From Liolophura sinensis (Eukaryota > Mollusca > Polyplacophora > Chitonida > Chitonidae): a stretch of DNA of 64,000 nucleotides. Positions within the stretch are counted from its first letter, which is position 1, and every line of letters begins with the position of its first letter. The position numbers and the translations under genes were made by a program. Below the pieces are notes generated by a model. It searched no databases. It had not been told where the DNA came from and saw nothing but the letters and a program-made list of their open reading frames with translations. The DNA is taken from assembly GCF_032854445.1 (NCBI RefSeq), contig NC_088295.1, positions 16,295,385 to 16,359,384 on the forward strand, written 5' to 3'. Shown one piece after another: positions 54,258 to 64,000 of the stretch.

Positions 54258-57200
54258 CTCGTTTGGAATGATCGCGCCAAAGAATTATTTCCGAAGACCA
54301 GGAATGATTTATCTGAACATGTGTAAAGGACTGTTCTCGCAATACTCATATTCCTAGCTAAAGGTCCTTAAAAGGTAGACAGTTTGTGACATGTTAAAAT
54401 GAAAATATGCCTTTCCATGCCACGATATATAGTATAAGTCATGCTTAGGCTTCACACATACGGGAAGTGTTCACTATCAGTTCTGAGCACGAGACCTGTA
54501 ATCTGGAGCTCAAATGTAGTGGACACCTCACATGGGAATGTGATTTGCACTTTATATGACGGGCAAGAAACCGTTTATTTCTTAAATTGCGCTGACAACG
54601 AAAGGCAAGTGGTAAGAGTACACTGCCACAATATATACGGTAACAGACGTTATAAGTTAGGGTACGTGTCCAAGATTATCGTGTACTGATATGTACATGT
54701 TACTATATATATATATATCATATTTCACGTGAAACTTGCACCTGCTTTGCGCTAGAAAGCCAGACAACAACAAATCAAATTTAAAGTATGAAACAAGCGA
54801 TCATGTTTCTTTGCTTCTTTGTGCTCGTTTTAACGCCGTTTTCAGCTTTCTTTTAGGCCTTAAACACGCCAGTGCTTTATTGTAACAGGCGAATCTGAGT
54901 TCAGGTATATTCATGGTGCTTCCTCACAGGAATGCTCTGCCGAAGACACTATACATGTCAGTTTTGTAAGTCTAAGGCCAGAACATTTAAGTCTACATCG
55001 GATGATATCCGGGATTCCCTGCAGCGGACGATTTTAATATCTCTGCGCTTATTTGTTAAAATAACGAGAAGATCCATTTAACATGCTTCAGCAGGTACAT
55101 CGGCGAACAACTGACAGAAATTCTTGTTTACTATCAAAAGAAATCACTGTTTGGACAGGTCACGATCAAAAGTGTTTTGTTTGACCAAAACAACATTACT
55201 GGAGATAAATGAAAACAGTGCTCTATGATTAGGTTGGATGGCTGTGTAAAGAAATCTTTAAGGTAAACCAGAGATAAAGCCTTTGGTTTATCTGTACAGA
55301 TGAGCTGGTGCCTGACTACTATCGGGTATGGTTTCGTTCTGGGTTTTCTATTGTTCGCTTTTACCATGTAACTATATATAACATGGGCTGGCCTTCTTGA
55401 GAAAACACAATCCAGAAATGAGATTTTTGCTATGGACAATCCTATGAAAAGCGGAAATAACCGGGAAGAAATCATAACATCGTTGAACTGATGAAAACAT
55501 TAATAGCCTAAATGTAACTGAAGACGGAAACTTCACGTATATATAACCCGCATGTATTTCCTCACCTCGCTCAATGGCCCGAGCCTTCGCCATCTGTTGT
55601 GAAAAAGCACTGACATTCACGGAAACCATTACATAACCATTCATGAGAGCGACTACCATGTATTCCGTCAATAAACGTTTACCTTCCGAGTCTCCAGTTC
55701 ACCAGAACTGGTCGGCAACAATGAGAATTCCATGATAAATTCCTGGAAACAGTTAAAATTAGGAATCTGTCACAGATCTCTTAAACATATTATTATTAAT
55801 GAAAAGCAGCAATTTATTAAGATTTATTGTTGTCTTAGTATTTGGCATAATGCTTTTTACCAAAATTCTTTATAAGATTAAGTTTAAGAAATCAGGAATA
55901 TTGGCACATAGGAATGATGATTTTAGAATTCATGTCACAAAATAAAGTGGAAGATCGTATGACGGAAGAACCTTATGCTTAAGGCTTTTGTTTCATTGGT
56001 AATCCGTTTTGAAATTGGTACACATTTATTTTACACTTTTTCCTCCATCTCGTATATTCATTCATTTGAAGCAAGGTCTGATTTGTGTATGCGGCGTTGG
56101 GGAAGGGGTATTTGTAATGATTTTCTTCCCCATATAAATATAACACCTATAGATGATGCCATACCGGTACCCTTAAATTCACACTTAATCATGAAATAAC
56201 ATTCAGCTAGAGTTTTTTATTCACGTCCAGTTGACTGGCCATTCAAAGCCGGACATGGTCTTTCAGAAGGGCCTCTTGAAGTTTACAGACACTTTCCTGT
56301 AATCTCTGTGTGGGACCATTGTGCTATTAAACTGCATCGTACAGATTGGTATGACTCTGCAATAAAGTTCCTAGACGTTGGCGAGTGCCTGCTGAACTAG
56401 GGTATATTGCATTGGCTCGATATTCATTGTTGACATAACACTCGATGGACGGTCGCTGTAAGGGTTTGGATATCTTAGCACTGGGTTTCTCACCAGAACC
56501 AACCATTAGAGGCTTTAGTCAGATCACCAATCCCTCCATTTCCTGACGTCACTTGCGAAGGTGTTGCGGTTTTGTGGGTTGTGCAGGATGCGGAAGCCAC
56601 CTGCTGTCTAATATGGAACCGCACGCCTCGCGCATAGACGGCTCCATGAACGCGCTGACTTGAGGTTAGTCGGCTGCGCCCAGGGATAGGAGGATTTCTC
56701 AATTAATATTTACATTTCCGTGATTTACTGACATATATATAAATCATGCAGTTGTTCGTAATGACCTTGATGTTTCCGATTTAAGAAAGAAGAAATGGTG
56801 TCCTGGTTTATCAGTATATAATTCCAATGTCGATTCGTAAGAAAGTGGTCCACGGAACTAACGAACATTTCACTCTGCTCTCAACATCAAAATCAGTCTG
56901 ATCTGGGTCCAAAGGTTAGAATATCCACCACCAGTAGTTTTTTGCCATTTTGAAGGCGCTATTCAGACAGGTATGAAAGTAATCTATTGCCTTCTCACAC
57001 CTTTCGATTAATTTGCGCATTAGTTATCCTACTTATTTCCAAAATAAATGCCTAAAATGACAAAATCACGTATACCCATGGCAGGATAGTATTGTGAACT
57101 TTTAAATTAATTATGTTAATGGTACGAGTTAACATTTTAGAAAGGTTCATGTACTTGATTTGTTTCTTACCAGAATTTCAATATAACGACAAGAGAGCAT

Positions 57201-57561
57201 CTCCGGAACTGAAGTAAACGTATGTCACAATCTACTGCTTTCTTGTGGATATTTTCGTTTAATTTGTTACTATTTTTAGCTTCGCTTTTTTGCTTAAATA
57301 GTGCATTTCAATCGGTAAACTTTAGTGTCTGTTATATCGGGCCTACCTTATCAGAGGTTCGCTGTTCAAGTGACGTAAAGTAAAAACCACGAAATCGTTG
57401 AGGTAAACAAGATCCCGTTGACAGGAAACGACATTGAATACATGTGGGTTATTTCTATGGTTGTGTTTATGACCTTGGCAGTTGGAAACTTTGTTTATTT
57501 GCGAATCAAGTGTAAAGGACGCTATACAGGAGCTTCTGAGTACACATATATGACCCAGTAA
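54258..57561 (+). CDS. Candidate immunoglobulin-like type I membrane protein, partial exon model
   Basis: Tentative exons: 54258-54322 (acceptor ttctttctcctcag, donor gt|gtaaag), 54449-54661 (donor gg|gtacgt), 54930-54965 (acceptor gcttcctcacag, donor gtaagt) and terminal 57381-57561. The first three join in phase 2. The second exon encodes KCSLSV...VIW (Cys-x11-Trp) and, about 37 residues later, VRVHCHNIYGN. This is the B/C-strand Cys-Trp and F/G-strand Cys-x-N-x-x-G pattern of an Ig domain. The last exon encodes a TM helix (MWVISMVVFMTLAVGNFVYL), a basic stop-transfer RIKCKGR, and a tail ending SEYTYMTQ. The 5' part with a signal peptide is not found, and the terminal acceptor is weak. I do not recognise a family member. 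Confidence 0.4.
54449..54661 (+). CDS. Ig-like exon
   Basis: A symmetric phase 2-2 exon of 213 nt, as is usual for exons coding a module of extracellular proteins. It carries the Cys/Trp/Cys spacing of an Ig fold. Extra Cys residues (within VICTL and LNC) could form an additional disulfide. Confidence 0.45.
56500..56720. other. Locally GC-rich segment with CRE
   Basis: It is clearly richer in G+C and CpG than the surroundings and contains TGACGTCA (about 56543). It might be a promoter or an old insertion; no exon is evident. Confidence 0.3.
57381..57561 (+). CDS. Terminal exon: TM helix plus short YxxM tail
   Basis: The open frame from 57379 to the stop TAA (57559-57561) encodes about 20 consecutive hydrophobic residues, then RIKCKGRYTGASEYTYMTQ. 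Positive charges after the helix favour a type I topology. YTYM fits the YxxM consensus for PI3-kinase p85 SH2 binding. A start at 57403 (after ttgag) is an alternative boundary. Confidence 0.5.
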
Positions 57562-58804
57562 ACCAATGGAATTAGGTGCCCAGAATTTTAAGGTTTTTCT
57601 TTACAAATTGTTCCTACATGTTTATACACCAAGTTCCAGTCTTCTTCACCTTCGTCCTAAATGAAGCATGTATGCTGTTTCATTTTTGGACTTTGCTTTG
57701 TATCGGTTAATTTAATTGTAAAGTGTAAAGACGAAAATATATCCTCACACCAATACGTCATCGACATGGGTTTTATAGGTCAATTCAGATATGAATGACT
57801 TTGATCAAGATTTGGACGATCAAGTGAGTCTGTCTGTGCTAATATAAACTTGGTTAGTTTACTGGAAAAAAATATCTACCTTCTTTCATTCAGTATATTT
57901 ATAGCTACATAAATAGAAGTATTTTTGTACATAGCTGTCCTGTAAGGGGCCTATTCATATTTCAGTCAGAAGGATGCTCAGCGAAAGTAACGATGCTTGT
58001 TGAGTTTATGGTCATGAGGAAATGAAAAACATGATGGAAGAATGAATCCATTGTACATCATCAGCTAATTGCAAATCTAAGATATTATATTTCTGCTCAG
58101 AAAAAATATTCACCCATCTATAGGTATATAAGTACATATTTTTAATTTATTAATTATCTTAGTTTTACTACCTCTGTAGTCTCTGTACTATACCGACGGC
58201 CCTTCGGCCTGTGTGACATTTATGTATTAGATGTACTGGTAGTCGAAGTTGAATGTGTTTCCAACTACAAAGTTTGAATAAGATAAAAACATCTTACTCA
58301 AACGTGTGAAACCAAGCCTCTGACAAACAAGTGGAACCATCAGTACTGATGCCGGTGCCATTTGCTTAAACAGAACTGTCGCCCTGTTAAAAGTCAGAGT
58401 ACTTGTGGAACTTGCAATAAATCTTTCACCACTTGGAATAATTTCCCTAGGGGAAAAGTTATCCGGTTTATATAGTCACGAGATCCGCATGGCCGATTTG
58501 TACACAAAACGCTCATTTAAAAGTTTCCTACAATTCATTAATTGCTATAAAGTGTGAAAACAAAAGCCAGCTGTTAACATTAAAAGGGACATAGAAATCA
58601 GAAATTAGTTAGTATGGTCTTGTCAATGTCGGAAAACTGAGTAGGCCTAAATGGCATCACGCATATAGTCAAGTTTTGAGAGCACTTGGCGTGGCCTTGT
58701 CCATTCCGTGGGAATATATCCAAGACATTTTTATGAACACAGGTGGAGTTATTAGATGACATTATACATTATGTTACTGTACTTGATGTGTATCTGACAT
58801 GGTA
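57562..58804. other. Noncoding, including possible 3' UTR of the Ig-like gene
   Basis: No AATAAA lies near the stop and no further exon is evident. Confidence 0.35.
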
Positions 58805-58925
58805 TACATTTGTCGACATTTCCCGGGATCTGTCTGGTTTCTTCGCACCATAATGCTGACCGCCGTCATACATGTGAAATATTCTTGAGTGCGGGGTAAA
58901 ACGCTATTCAATAAACACATTCGTC
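58805..58925 (+). mobile_element. SINE-like repeat copy (ccaccataatgctggccgcc family)
   Basis: It contains cgcaccataatgctgaccgc, the word gaaatattcttgagtgcggg, and a taaa-rich end. The head is truncated. Confidence 0.55.
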
Positions 58926-58954
58926 AACAGTGTACTTTACACAGAATGTGTATA

Positions 58955-59270
58955 TGTATACTTTGGGTTTTACGTGGTACTTAACAATTTTTCAGTTGAA
59001 TGACGACAAACAGCCATTCGATGTGAGTATATTGTTTCTTCTTGTGGCCAGGAGAGTTCCTGCCTCCACTGAAGCATTATGTCGAAGACGCCAGACATGA
59101 CACCCAACCCAGTCACATTATACTAACACCGGTTCAACCAGTTCTGTTTTCTTGCTCTAACTTCTCAGTGCTGTTCGTCAAGCGAGTCAGCAACAAGTGC
59201 CACTTTTAAAATCTTTGGTATGATCCGACCAACATGTACCTTACATAGAGCCTGAAATGTTCTTTGGCCA
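58955..59270 (-). mobile_element. Diverged copy of the tRNA-derived SINE
   Basis: The forward words cttgggttttacgtggtact-like 3' tail complement, tacttaacaatttttcagtt, and attatgtcgaagacgccaga match the elements at 8593 (minus) and 49086 (plus). The tRNA head end near 59250 is decayed. Confidence 0.55.
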
Positions 59271-59611
59271 GGATAAATCTTAAATGATAAAATTACTGGT
59301 TTGCAGGCAAGACAACATACCTGATAAGTGGCTAGACATCAACTAGCTTACACAACAGTACTCGTGGGTAAATATATGACAACATATGACATCAGCCTTC
59401 GTTTTGCAACGCTATAGTAAACATCACATCACAAGTGGTTTGACAGCACATGTACTTCAATGCACAAGCTATTTTTTGCCAAACACAAAATCATACATAG
59501 ACTAACTATATTGCCATTAATTAGAGCGCTCATACAGATCAGAAACTGACTAGTATGAGTGGTATGTTTAACTCGGCGCCGTTATTTACATCTCAGGGCG
59601 ATTGAACATTT

Positions 59612-60645
59612 TCACACACCGGACACTCCGCTGTGCTTTTGGATGCTCTGAGACAGTTTTGTATGCCTTGAAATCGTTTTGCACTGAGATGGTGCTGGAT
59701 GTTCCGGGATGGTTGTAGATGCTCTCAGATGGTTTCGAACGTCACTAGGCGCACAACGTGCTCTGTCTACGCTACTCATGAATTTATAGTGGTTTACAGG
59801 CAATATATGTCTGCACTGGTGACCATGCCCGGAAATTATATATCTAGTGTCGCAGGGAAAGTAGGTTGGACTTGGAGTAGCTATAGTTACAAGTCAGGTC
59901 GACTAACAATTAAATATAGACATTCCGAGATGATTCTTAATACTCGGAGATGCATCCTGATGCTCTCAAATGCCTCTGGGTGCCCCCACCCCCCACCCCT
60001 AATTGCTTCTCTATACTTTTTGATGTGTCTAGGTGCTATAAAATGATTCGGGTATTCCAAATGCTCCTTGATGCTCTGATAAGCTGTTGGACACCTTCAA
60101 ATACCTCTGGATGCTCATATTCTTGGGCACCTTGATATACTTCCGAAAACTCCCCTAAACTCCTGGACACCTTGAAAGACTTTGGATGTTCCTGGATGTT
60201 CTTGGTCAACTTGAGATACTTCGGAATGTTCCCAGATGTTTTTGGACATCTTGAAATACTTTTAGTGTATCCCAGGTGTCCTTGGACACACCCGTATTTG
60301 CCCTCAAATGCCTCTAGGTTTCACCCTCTCCCTCACCCCTCAGTGCTTCGGTATACTTGGCGATATGTCGGGATGCTCTCAAATGCTTCTGGGTATTCCA
60401 GATGCTTCTTGGTGGTCTGATAAGCTATCGGATACTTTTCTGGATGCTGATATTCTTGGACACCTTCCGAATGCTCCCAGAAGCTCCTGGACACCTTGAG
60501 ATACTTCTGGATGTTCCCAGATGTTCTTGGACACCTTGATATACCTATGGATGCTCCCAGATCTTCTTAAACATCTTGGGAACTTCCCAGATGTTCTTGG
60601 ACACACCGCTATTTTTTTTGACACATTAACATACTTTTATACCTT
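59612..60645. repeat. Degenerate 40-bp tandem repeat with 340-bp superstructure
   Basis: Units of about 40 bp have the form gatgttcccagatgttcttg followed by gacaccttgatatact. They recur throughout with point changes and small indels. A larger copy is apparent: the segment around 59966-60130 (tgcctctgggtgc..., ctgataagctgttgg) repeats at 60305-60470 (tgcctctaggttt..., ctgataagctatcgg) with an offset near 340 bp. The several open frames here are a by-product. Confidence 0.75.
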
Positions 60646-60953
60646 CTGGTATGCTTCCAATTCTCCAAAACCCCAAGGATAACGGACCACTCTTAAGTCC
60701 AGATAGTTTCGCACTTGAGATGAACATTTTGTTTAAAACGAGTGTTTTGCATATACTTGAATCGTCAGTATTAACCGTTGTTTTTCACTATTAATGCACA
60801 CATCAGATTAGTTTTCACTATTGATGTACACATCACGTTAGTCTGAATGGAAATAATCAGACAACAATCATCACTGTGTACAAATTTCAACGTAAAGAAA
60901 CTGTATCTCCATCTTATAAATAACGCTTTCTTCTGATTCTATGGTGTCAACAG

Positions 60954-61043
60954 ATGGTGATCTCAACTTATTCACCAAAAGGAGACTATACTAAGGGATT
61001 TCTCTTCACATACAACACCTCGAATACGACAAGTTTTCTCTGA
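60954..61043 (+). CDS. Orphan exon-like segment with CUB-like end
   Basis: After the acceptor ggtgtcaacag there is an open frame MVISTYSPKGDYTKGFLFTY followed by NTSNTTSFL and a stop. The pattern hydrophobic-S-x-x..KGF-x-x-x-Y resembles the last strands of a CUB domain. It is short and no partner exon is identified, so chance is possible. Confidence 0.25.
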   Translation: MVISTYSPKGDYTKGFLFTYNTSNTTSFL

Positions 61044-61380
61044 TGTATTGATCTTAAGCGACAATTGCCGGAGATAATTGTGAAAGTGATCGTATCTATT
61101 TGCCAACATAAATGCAAATTAGGAGTTCAAAGTAGAGAGTTACGGATTAGTAGATGATTATTTTACACATTTATTTGTTTATATTTGTGGTGATTATATA
61201 CAGAGAGTCGCGACGCACATTGGCATTGTTTCTGGAAAATATTACCCATCAAATAAAATCACATTTCTTATTCCTCAAAAATTTAGCTGGACATGAAAAA
61301 CTGTCTCGATCCCTGAAGGGTTGCTATCGCTGAAATCCTCAATAGTATCTAGATATTCGGACCAGTACATTGATTATTAG

Positions 61381-61564
61381 ATCAAAAGAAGACCATTCGG
61401 AGAGAAAATTATTTCTCAGCGACTTCGAAACCGACTCCGAAGTACCAGCTTTATCACAGGTTAATAATACTTGTCTTAAAGGTGATCTGCCAGTAATGAT
61501 GTCTCATTTAACGACCGGGCCAGAGTCGATGATTCAGATAATCGATGAGAGAAAAAGTCAGTAA
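61381..61564 (+). CDS. Orphan terminal exon candidate
   Basis: After a tgattattag acceptor the frame encodes about 60 polar residues (SKEDHSERKLFLSDFETDSE ... MIQIIDERKSQ) and ends in TAA. An AATAAA follows at 61683-61688. The acidic/Ser-rich composition and higher GC look coding; it could be a cytoplasmic tail. Unrecognised. Confidence 0.35.
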
Positions 61565-61699
61565 TAGAAATGACGCTGTCTCACACAAGCATTTTAGCTA
61601 TCAAGTCGATGTAATGGCGAGTTCATAGGGTCGATAACTTTCAATTGTTTTTGGAGAGTATGGTGTTGTAAAGTTTGGTTTCAATAAAGCCCTCATAAG

Positions 61700-62924
61700 G
61701 TCACTGATTTGAACATTTTGCAATACCACAACCTTGGGACTACCGAGAAAATGGTTGGCCTTTGCACACTAATAAGATGTTATTCAAATAATATCGATAT
61801 TTTACACCATGCACTTATTCGATTCGGGAGAAGAACTTTGCGTGCCAGAGAACGAAAAAAAAAATTAATTCAATGTTTAAGTTCAATTTTGATGAAACAT
61901 AGAACTACGGGGTTATTTATTGGAACAACCATTGTAAAATATAAGAAAAACAGAGTACTGGAAATGTAAGGAGCACAGACCTACAGGGTGGGACAGTTTG
62001 CTTGCTCTACTTGGAACACGTGCGTTCTGTTTCACAATTGTGTCTAAGATTTAATCCATTATTTGTTTTATATTTGACTTAAAATCCTATTTTTCCTTCG
62101 ACTCTAGTATTTAATTTATATTTTGTTGCGCTGATTTATATATTTTTTTGATTGGTCTTTTTGGCCGTACTCAAGAATGCGTTGTTTTGAAAACTTGTGA
62201 AAGGCGCTATGTTAGATGTAACCAGCTTGTTTGTTAAGCTTTTTTATTCTGGAATCTAGTGCTTATTAGATACGAAAGTCGGCCGCTCACTAGCTGGCTC
62301 ATAACATCCAATTTTGTTAAATATGACAAAACTTCATTCGTTGCGAGTGGGAGTTCTCCTCCAAGAACAACCAATCATTTTTAAACTTTAAAAAATGCCA
62401 TCGTATTAGTCCATACCCTATTTACTGATACTAATAATGCCAGTATCCTTTACTTATTGAAGCATGACTTCCATGGGAAGTGCCAAGTTTTTGTTACAGT
62501 TTCACGTCGACCCCCTGGTCAGTATTGATTATCCAGCATATGTTCTGTCACAGGGACGTCTACATTCGCAAATCTGTTGAACACATGAGCGTGGGAAGTC
62601 TCCAGATGCTAGCCACATGACATCCCGCTACTGTTTATAACAGTGGTCACATTAGTACTTATAACTGACAGACTGTATATATCATTCAAATTCGGAATCA
62701 ATACAATCTCATCTGAAACTAATGGTTTGCGTCTGCATGATGCTAAGCTTTCACTGAATTGAATTTTTGTCAACATATCTAATGCAGTCTGTAGATATTA
62801 GATGCAAATCAATCACATATGATTTGTAAATTGTTTTACAGGTTAACATAAGGTATCGGTACATGCTTTTGTCCACGTGTGCATATGCTAGTGGTAACAT
62901 CAAGGAGAGATTGTTACTAACCTT
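61700..62924. other. Intergenic, fragment of a dispersed repeat
   Basis: Around 62130-62180, tttgattggtctttttggcc and tactcaagaatgcg are the reverse complement of the 3' end of the ccaccataatgctggccgcc family. Otherwise no feature is seen. Confidence 0.4.
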
Positions 62925-64000
62925 TGTCACGGCGTTTGACAAACACAGATTTTGTTAGCGTGTGGCACTTTCAGATAAGTATGGGTACATCCAACATTTG
63001 TTTCGCAGATTTTACATCGTGTTTGTCTCACACAGGTTACAGTGTGAACCATGCCAGGCAGTTTGTAAGCTGTGTCACATCGTGTTTGCTAATAGCTTTC
63101 TTTAGTAGCAAAAAATGCAGGTGACAAATAAATTTACAACGGGAAGTATAAAAGGTGGTTTGTAACCTGTGTCACATCGTGTTTGCCTAACACAGATTAC
63201 AGCCAGAAGCATACAAGGCAGTTTGACACCTGTGCCACATCGTGTTTGCCTAACACAGATTACAGCCAGAAGCATACAAGGCAGTTTGACACCTGTGCCA
63301 CATCGTGCTTGCCTAACACAGATTACAGCCGGAAGCATACAAGGCAGTTTGACACCTGTGCCACATCGTGTTTGCCTAACACAGATTACAGCCAGAAGCA
63401 TACAAGGCAGTTTGACACCTGTGCCACATCGTGTTTGCCTAACACAGATTACAGCCAGAAGCATACAAGGCAGTTTGGAACCTGTGTCACATCGTGTTTG
63501 CCTAACACTGTTTACAACCGGAAGCATACAAGGCAGTTTGGAACCTGTGTCACATCGTGTTTGCCTAACATAGTTTACAGCCGGAAGCATACAAGGCAGT
63601 TTGGAACCTGTGCCACATCGTGTTTGCCTCACACAGATTACAGCCAGAAGCATACAAGGCAGTTTGGAACCTGTGTCACATCGTGTTTGCCTAACACTGT
63701 TTACAACCGGAAGCATATAAGGCAGTTTGGAACCTGTGTCACATCGTGTTTGTCTAACATAGTTTACAGCCGGAAGCATACAAGGCAGTTTGGAACCTGT
63801 GCCACATCGAGTTTGCCTCACACAGATTACAGCCGGAAGCATACAAGGCAGTTTGAAACCTGTGTCCCATTGCGTTTGCCTAACACAGATTACAGCTGAA
63901 AGCATACAAGGCAGTTTGACACCTGTGCCACATCGTGTTTGCCTAACACAGATTACAGCCGGAAGCATACAAGGCAGTTTGGAACCTGTGTCACATCGTG
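62925..64000. repeat. 63-bp satellite array, open at the window end
   Basis: From about 63160 to 64000 a 63-bp unit (acctgtgccacatcgtgttt, gcctaacacagattacagcc, agaagcatacaaggcagttt and a few more bases) repeats head to tail about 13 times with high identity. From 62925 to 63160 the copies are decayed and interrupted. Since 63 is a multiple of 3, stop codons are absent from several frames on both strands, giving artefactual open frames up to 288 codons. From 63476 the units alternate in a three-unit (189-bp) order. Confidence 0.9.

Noticed and set aside
63102-63968. Long open frames on both strands (up to 288 codons) in the satellite
   Set aside because: They arise because the 63-bp repeat is divisible by three; the peptides are the same 21 residues repeated on opposite strands, with no gene signals.

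Overview
The window is eukaryotic nuclear DNA: AT-rich, with many short coding exons bounded by GT/AG (once GC/AG) splice sites, long introns, AATAAA poly(A) signals, tRNA-derived SINE-like elements, minisatellites and a satellite array. Dispersed repeats with a '...caccataatgctggccgcc...(aaat)n' body, and many TACATGTA-type palindromes, suggest a lophotrochozoan, most likely a mollusc and perhaps a bivalve. That assignment is inference from repeat style, not from a marker gene.

Layout. 0.35-1.2 kb: two blocks of a degenerate 21-bp minisatellite built around GATATC. 2.9-8.5 kb (+): a five-exon gene for a single-pass membrane protein of about 703 residues with an unrecognised ectodomain and a cytoplasmic kinase fold lacking the catalytic Asp and the Asp of DFG (a pseudokinase). 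Its promoter plus first coding exon exists in two tandem copies. 8.6-8.9 kb: a SINE-like element with an 11-bp target duplication. 9.7-13.8 kb (-): complete ribosomal protein S14 (uS11), with a noncoding first exon starting in a pyrimidine tract. 14.2-46.2 kb (+): complete ZSWIM8 in 22 coding exons (5667 nt, 1888 residues), arranged head-to-head with RPS14 and carrying a 12-kb first intron. 46-53 kb: no gene I can support, one full SINE-like element and tRNA-like fragments. 54.2-57.6 kb (+): fragments of a probable immunoglobulin-like type I membrane protein ending in a TM helix and a short tail with a YxxM motif. 58.8-60.7 kb: repeat fragments and a degenerate 40-bp/340-bp tandem repeat. 60.95-61.7 kb (+): two orphan exon-like segments. 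62.9-64.0 kb: a 63-bp satellite array running off the window.

Function. RPS14 is a core small-subunit ribosomal protein. ZSWIM8 is the substrate receptor of a Cullin-RING ubiquitin ligase known in animals for target-directed microRNA degradation. The pseudokinase receptor and the Ig-like gene look like signalling or recognition proteins, but nothing in the window links them to the two housekeeping genes. Exon models for RPS14, ZSWIM8 and the pseudokinase were checked by reading-frame phase across every junction; the Ig-like gene and the orphan exons are tentative.
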